The position numbers and the translations under genes are program-made. From the NCBI GenBank assembly GCA_009937615.1, contig JAACFB010000003.1:1-64000 (forward strand): DNA of 64,000 nt. Reading direction: 5' to 3'. The DNA is from Gammaproteobacteria bacterium. Its GTDB lineage: Bacteria; Pseudomonadota; Gammaproteobacteria; Steroidobacterales; Woeseiaceae. Positions 60,691 to 64,000 of the stretch are shown piece after piece. The notes beneath the pieces were generated by a model. That model worked only from the letters and a program-made list of their open reading frames with translations, had not been told where the DNA came from and did not search any database. The number at the start of each line of letters is the position of its first letter. Position 1 is the first letter of the stretch.

Positions 60691-62223
60691 TCAAAGAGTC
60701 CTGGCTTGCATCCGCTCCGCAATGTGATCGGCCTGGCGAATGGCCAGGGCGACGATTGTCAGCGTCGGATTGGCGGCCGCACTCGTGCTGAAGACGCTGC
60801 CGTCACTGACGAACAAATTGGGAATGTCGTGAGCCTGGCCCCAGCGATTGGTTACGCCGTCGTCTGGATTTGCGCTCATGCGGGCCACGCCCATGTTGTG
60901 TGCGCCGACCGGGATATCGCTGCCGGTAAAGTCGGTCGCGCCCAGTGATTCGTAGATTGCCCGGCTCATCTTCAGCGAGTGCTCGCGCATCGCCAGCGTG
61001 TTCGGGTGATCGCGGTACTCGATGACCGGCACGGGCAGGCCATTTTCGTCACGTTCGCTGGGATGCAGAGAGATTCGGTTGACGGACTCGGGGGGGTCCT
61101 CGCCCGTGATGAATATGCCCGCGAGTTTCGTGTAGTCGTCGGTGAATGCCGTGTTACCTGGCCCCCATCCGCCCGCCCAGGTCGACACGTTCCACGGATC
61201 CAGGCTCAGGGTTTCGATGATGTAGCCGCCCGCGAAACCCCGCTCGGGTTTGTGGTACTGCTCATCGAGAATGATGCCGGACTGGCGCGTGCCGCGATGG
61301 TAGTTGACGGGCTTCGGCATTACGGCCATGGCCTGCCCGAAGGTGTGCCGCGTATAGTGTCTGCCGACATTGCCCGTCGAGTTGGCCAGCCCGTCAGGAA
61401 ACAGCGACGATTCGGAATTCAGCAGGATGCGCGCTGTCTCGACCACGTTGCCGGCGACGCAGACCGCGCGAGCTTTCTGCTCGTGCATTGCGCCATCAGC
61501 ATCGGCATAGACGACGCCGGTGATGCGCCCCGACTTATCGTGATTGATGCGTACGGCCATCGCTTGCGTTCTAAGCTCGAAATGCCCGGTCAGCTCCGCG
61601 GCCGGGACCTCGGTATACAAGGTCGACCACTTGGCACCAACTGCGCATCCGGAATTGCAGAAACCGATCTGCTGACAACCCGGCCGCCCGGCGCGCGCCA
61701 CCGGGTTGATCGCGGTCCGGGCACTCGTGATCTCCTTGTAGCCGATTCGCTTGCCGCCGGCCTTCAGTACCTTGTAGTTATTGGTTTCGGCCGACGGCGG
61801 GATGTCATGAGTGCCCGACACCCCCATCTTGTCCTCGGCCTTGTCGTAATAGGGCAGCAGCTCCTCGAGCGTCAGCGGCCAGTCGATGAGGGTCGTGCCC
61901 TTGTCGAGCTGCCCGTAGGTCGACAGCGCTCTAAACTCGTGTTCCTGAATCCGTGGCGCGACGCCGGACCAGCGCATCGTCGTCCCGCCGACGGTTTTGC
62001 AGACCCAGACCATCGGGCCGATGCGCTTGTCGTGCCAGCCCATCAGGCCATCCATGGTCGGCGGGTGGTTCACGACGTCGGCCAACGTCATTCGCGATCC
62101 GGCCTCCAGGCAGACGACGTCGATACCCTTCTGCGCCAGCTCGTTGGCGACGGTTCCGCCCCCGGCGCCCGAACCGATGACGACGACGACCGATGAATCA
62201 CTGAGCTCGTATTGCCGCGTCAT
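60691..62223 (-). CDS. GMC-family oxidoreductase
   Basis: A flavoenzyme of about 510 residues. The FAD motif VVVIGSGAGGGTVANELAQKG begins near residue 11, and the GMC segments GGTTMRWSGVAPR and the catalytic region GAHNMGVARMS (His) and AAANPTLTIVAL (Asn) are intact. It oxidises an alcohol or sugar. ATG at 62223 shares bases with the stop of the subunit-3-like gene (ATGA) and has GGGAG upstream. It lacks its own signal, so it is probably exported with the Tat-tagged subunit-3 partner, as known for gluconate dehydrogenase. Confidence 0.86.
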   Translation of the reverse strand: MTRQYELSDSSVVVVIGSGAGGGTVANELAQKGIDVVCLEAGSRMTLADVVNHPPTMDGLMGWHDKRIGPMVWVCKTVGGTTMRWSGVAPRIQEHEFRALSTYGQLDKGTTLIDWPLTLEELLPYYDKAEDKMGVSGTHDIPPSAETNNYKVLKAGGKRIGYKEITSARTAINPVARAGRPGCQQIGFCNSGCAVGAKWSTLYTEVPAAELTGHFELRTQAMAVRINHDKSGRITGVVYADADGAMHEQKARAVCVAGNVVETARILLNSESSLFPDGLANSTGNVGRHYTRHTFGQAMAVMPKPVNYHRGTRQSGIILDEQYHKPERGFAGGYIIETLSLDPWNVSTWAGGWGPGNTAFTDDYTKLAGIFITGEDPPESVNRISLHPSERDENGLPVPVIEYRDHPNTLAMREHSLKMSRAIYESLGATDFTGSDIPVGAHNMGVARMSANPDDGVTNRWGQAHDIPNLFVSDGSVFSTSAAANPTLTIVALAIRQADHIAERMQARTL

Positions 62224-62741
62224 GATACATCTCCCGGGAGCCAGTCGATGTCGTCGAAGCCCCGGTGCTTGTAGCCGCCGAATTCTTTTGACGAACCGGG
62301 ATAGCCGATGTGTTCCCAAACCTGCGGATGGTTGTAGAAGACGCCGCGCACGGCCCCGAGAATCGCCGCGAAGAAGGCCTCGCCCTGTATCTCCGCGACG
62401 GCGGCAACCTGGTCGACCTCGCCCAGTTCGACCCAGGGTCTGCCGCGGCGCGCATCCAGCGCCTTTTCGGCCGCGTCGACGAGGCCTGCCGAATCGGGAC
62501 TGGCGGCCAGGGCCGCAAGGACATCACCCATTACCGCGCGGTAGGTACTGTCCGGCATGCCGGCATGTGGAAACAGAAGGCGCGCAAGCCGAATCATCGC
62601 GGGGCTTGCCGAATCGTCGTCCGCTTTGGCCCAGGCCTCGCTGGATTTCAGCCAGGAGATGCCGGGCATGTTGGTGGCCACTGCAGAAAATGTCAGTGCA
62701 GCCACAATAAACCGGCGCCGTGTCGTCTGCTTATCGTTCAT
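62220..62741 (-). CDS. gluconate 2-dehydrogenase subunit 3-like protein
   Basis: A 173-residue protein with a Tat signal (TTRRRFIVAALTFSAVATN). The mature helical domain (LARLLFPHAGMPDSTYRAVM) matches the gluconate 2-dehydrogenase subunit 3 family. Such subunits pair with a GMC flavoprotein and help export and electron transfer to a cytochrome. Its stop overlaps the GMC start by four bases, so the two are co-translated. No cytochrome subunit is encoded here, so an electron acceptor elsewhere is needed. It begins the three-gene minus operon. Confidence 0.82.
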   Translation of the reverse strand: MNDKQTTRRRFIVAALTFSAVATNMPGISWLKSSEAWAKADDDSASPAMIRLARLLFPHAGMPDSTYRAVMGDVLAALAASPDSAGLVDAAEKALDARRGRPWVELGEVDQVAAVAEIQGEAFFAAILGAVRGVFYNHPQVWEHIGYPGSSKEFGGYKHRGFDDIDWLPGDVS

Positions 62742-62804
62742 CGGAGAGTACTCCGTTATTATTGGCGGCGAACGGATTCACTATAGCAGTTACAGAGGTC
62801 TTCG

Positions 62805-64000
62805 ATGTCAGCAGGATATCCGCAGAGCTACTATGCCGCGACCGCGTCCGGAATTGCGGATTATCCGAGTCTCCGGGAGAATCTCCGCGCCGACGTCTGC
62901 GTCATCGGCGGCGGATTCACGGGACTGTCGGCGGCACTGAACCTCGCGGAACAGGGCATGGACGTCGTTCTTCTCGAGGCCGAGCGCATAGGCTTCGGTG
63001 CGTCCGGGCGCAATGGCGGCCTGATCGGCAGCGGCCAGCGCAAGGACGTACTCGAAATGGAGAAGCAGTTCGGGCTGCAGCGCTCGCGCGACTTCTGGGA
63101 TTTTGCGGAAGCCGGCAAGGCCGAGATTCGCGACCGGGTTGCGCGCCACAATATCCCCTGCGACCTGCAGTACGGCCAGCTCGAAGGTGTGCACAAGAAG
63201 AGCTACGTCGGGATGGCCGCCGAAATTGCCGCCGCGCTTGCGGAGCGTTACGACTATCCACACGCGCGAGCGACCGACAGGGAAGAGACCAGGAGTCTCG
63301 TTGCGACCGATGATTTTCTCGAGGGCTTGTTCGACGAGCAGGCGATGACGATACACCCGTTGAACTATGCGCTTGGCCTGGCCGCGGCGGCGCGCGCAGC
63401 GGGAGTGCGAATATTCGAGGACTCGCGCGTGCTCGGCTACACGCGAACGGATCCGGCGTCGGTCAGGACAGCGACCGGCTCGGTCGATGCGTCATTCATC
63501 GTGCTTGCCTGCAACGGTTATCTCGGCAAGCTCGAGCGGCGCGTCGCCGGCAAAATCATGCCCATTAATAATTTCATGCTCGCGACGGAGCCGCTCGGCG
63601 AGGAGCGCGCCCGGGAGCTGATTGCTGGCCGCTTCGGTGTTCACGACACGCGCTTCGTCGTGAACTACTTCCGGCGCAGCGGCGAGCATCGGCTGCTATA
63701 TGGCGGCGGCGAAAACTACCGCCCGGGATTTCCCAGGAACATCGCGGCTTTTGTACGCCCGTACATGCTCGAGCTGTTTCCGCAGCTGTCCGACGTGCGC
63801 ATCGATTACGCGTGGGGCGGCACTCTGTCGGTGACGGTCAATCGCCTGCCGCACGTCGGCCGTTTGTCACCGAATCTCTATTTCGCGCAGGGATACTCGG
63901 GGCACGGCTTATCCACGGCCAACTTTGCGGGCAAGATCATTGCGGAAGCGATTACCGGAACGGCCTCTCGCTTCGATGTGTTTGCGAGTCTGCCGATTCA
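62805..64000 (+). CDS. puuB: PuuB-like gamma-glutamylputrescine oxidase (3' truncated by window edge)
   Basis: The first 398 codons of a flavoprotein that continues past the window. It closely follows E. coli PuuB: N-terminal SYYAATASG, the FAD motif VCVIGGGFTGLSAALNLAEQG, GFGASGRNGG, HPLNYALGLAAA and LLYGGGENYRPG, then FAQGYSGHGLSTANFAGK. PuuB oxidises gamma-glutamylputrescine in putrescine breakdown. Its ATG at 62805 has AGAGG upstream. It is divergent from the subunit-3-like gene, 63 bases away. Other amines with the same reaction type are possible. Confidence 0.86.
   Translation, partial: MSAGYPQSYYAATASGIADYPSLRENLRADVCVIGGGFTGLSAALNLAEQGMDVVLLEAERIGFGASGRNGGLIGSGQRKDVLEMEKQFGLQRSRDFWDFAEAGKAEIRDRVARHNIPCDLQYGQLEGVHKKSYVGMAAEIAAALAERYDYPHARATDREETRSLVATDDFLEGLFDEQAMTIHPLNYALGLAAAARAAGVRIFEDSRVLGYTRTDPASVRTATGSVDASFIVLACNGYLGKLERRVAGKIMPINNFMLATEPLGEERARELIAGRFGVHDTRFVVNYFRRSGEHRLLYGGGENYRPGFPRNIAAFVRPYMLELFPQLSDVRIDYAWGGTLSVTVNRLPHVGRLSPNLYFAQGYSGHGLSTANFAGKIIAEAITGTASRFDVFASLPI

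Overview
The window is GC-rich, densely coded bacterial chromosome with 52 protein-coding genes. No gap between genes exceeds about 200 bases. I see no tRNA, rRNA, CRISPR array, insertion sequence or phage gene. A TonB-dependent receptor, lipoproteins, diacylglycerol kinase, an outer-membrane barrel and PotFGHI, MetA and PuuB relatives point to a Gram-negative proteobacterium. The mix of beta-oxidation, polyamine and methylated-compound genes, sulfotransferases and PQQ and GMC dehydrogenases suggests a marine or sediment heterotrophic gammaproteobacterium (Woeseia-like). The taxonomy is inference only.

Layout: (1) 1-6.8 kb: the end of a GH2 beta-galactosidase, a small outer-membrane barrel, a secreted DUF11-type protein, a c-type cytochrome lipoprotein and a 5'-nucleotidase lipoprotein. 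(2) 6.8-19.5 kb: a DmdA-like demethylase converges on a seven-gene minus-strand operon (acetylpolyamine amidohydrolase, metA, a metB-like gene, metY, an alpha/beta hydrolase, a bifunctional hydroxyacyl-CoA dehydrogenase/enoyl-CoA hydratase and a DmdC-type acyl-CoA dehydrogenase). A class-III aminotransferase and a CigR-like protein diverge from its head. (3) 19.5-24.8 kb: two sulfotransferases, a CmoB-like methyltransferase, dgkA and a three-gene set ending in a di-haem peroxidase. (4) 24.8-30.2 kb: an operon of flavin-reductase-like protein, M20 peptidase, DUF1611-like protein and ornithine-decarboxylase-like enzyme, then a Rieske oxygenase. (5) 30.2-44.8 kb: a divergent catabolic locus. TetR/BetI, acyl-CoA dehydrogenase and PotFGHI run leftward. 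A class-III aminotransferase, two PYROXD2-like oxidoreductases, a GcvT-family protein, an NDP-forming acyl-CoA ligase and a TIM-barrel isomerase run rightward. A perfect TetR-type palindrome lies between. (6) 44.8-51.8 kb: a two-component flavin monooxygenase pair with an HxlR regulator, a third PYROXD2-like oxidoreductase, a PQQ dehydrogenase and an Asp/Asn beta-hydroxylase. (7) 51.8-58.5 kb: a TonB receptor, a DUF4915-like propeller, a TPR-sulfotransferase and a methylenetetrahydrofolate reductase. (8) 58.6-64 kb: a DAO-family oxidase, an export-tagged intradiol dioxygenase/GMC/gluconate-dehydrogenase-subunit-3 operon, and a PuuB-like oxidase cut by the window edge.

The common thread is import and breakdown of polyamine-like or N-/S-methylated compounds, with methyl groups probably passed to folate (two GcvT/DmdA-family proteins, one MTHFR) and acyl chains to CoA-linked oxidation. 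The strongest candidate for an undescribed system is region 5. The second is the possible DMSP/methanethiol-to-methionine arrangement in region 2. Several genes appear to start at TTG or GTG behind good Shine-Dalgarno sequences, so the starts given here are often shorter than the longest open frame.
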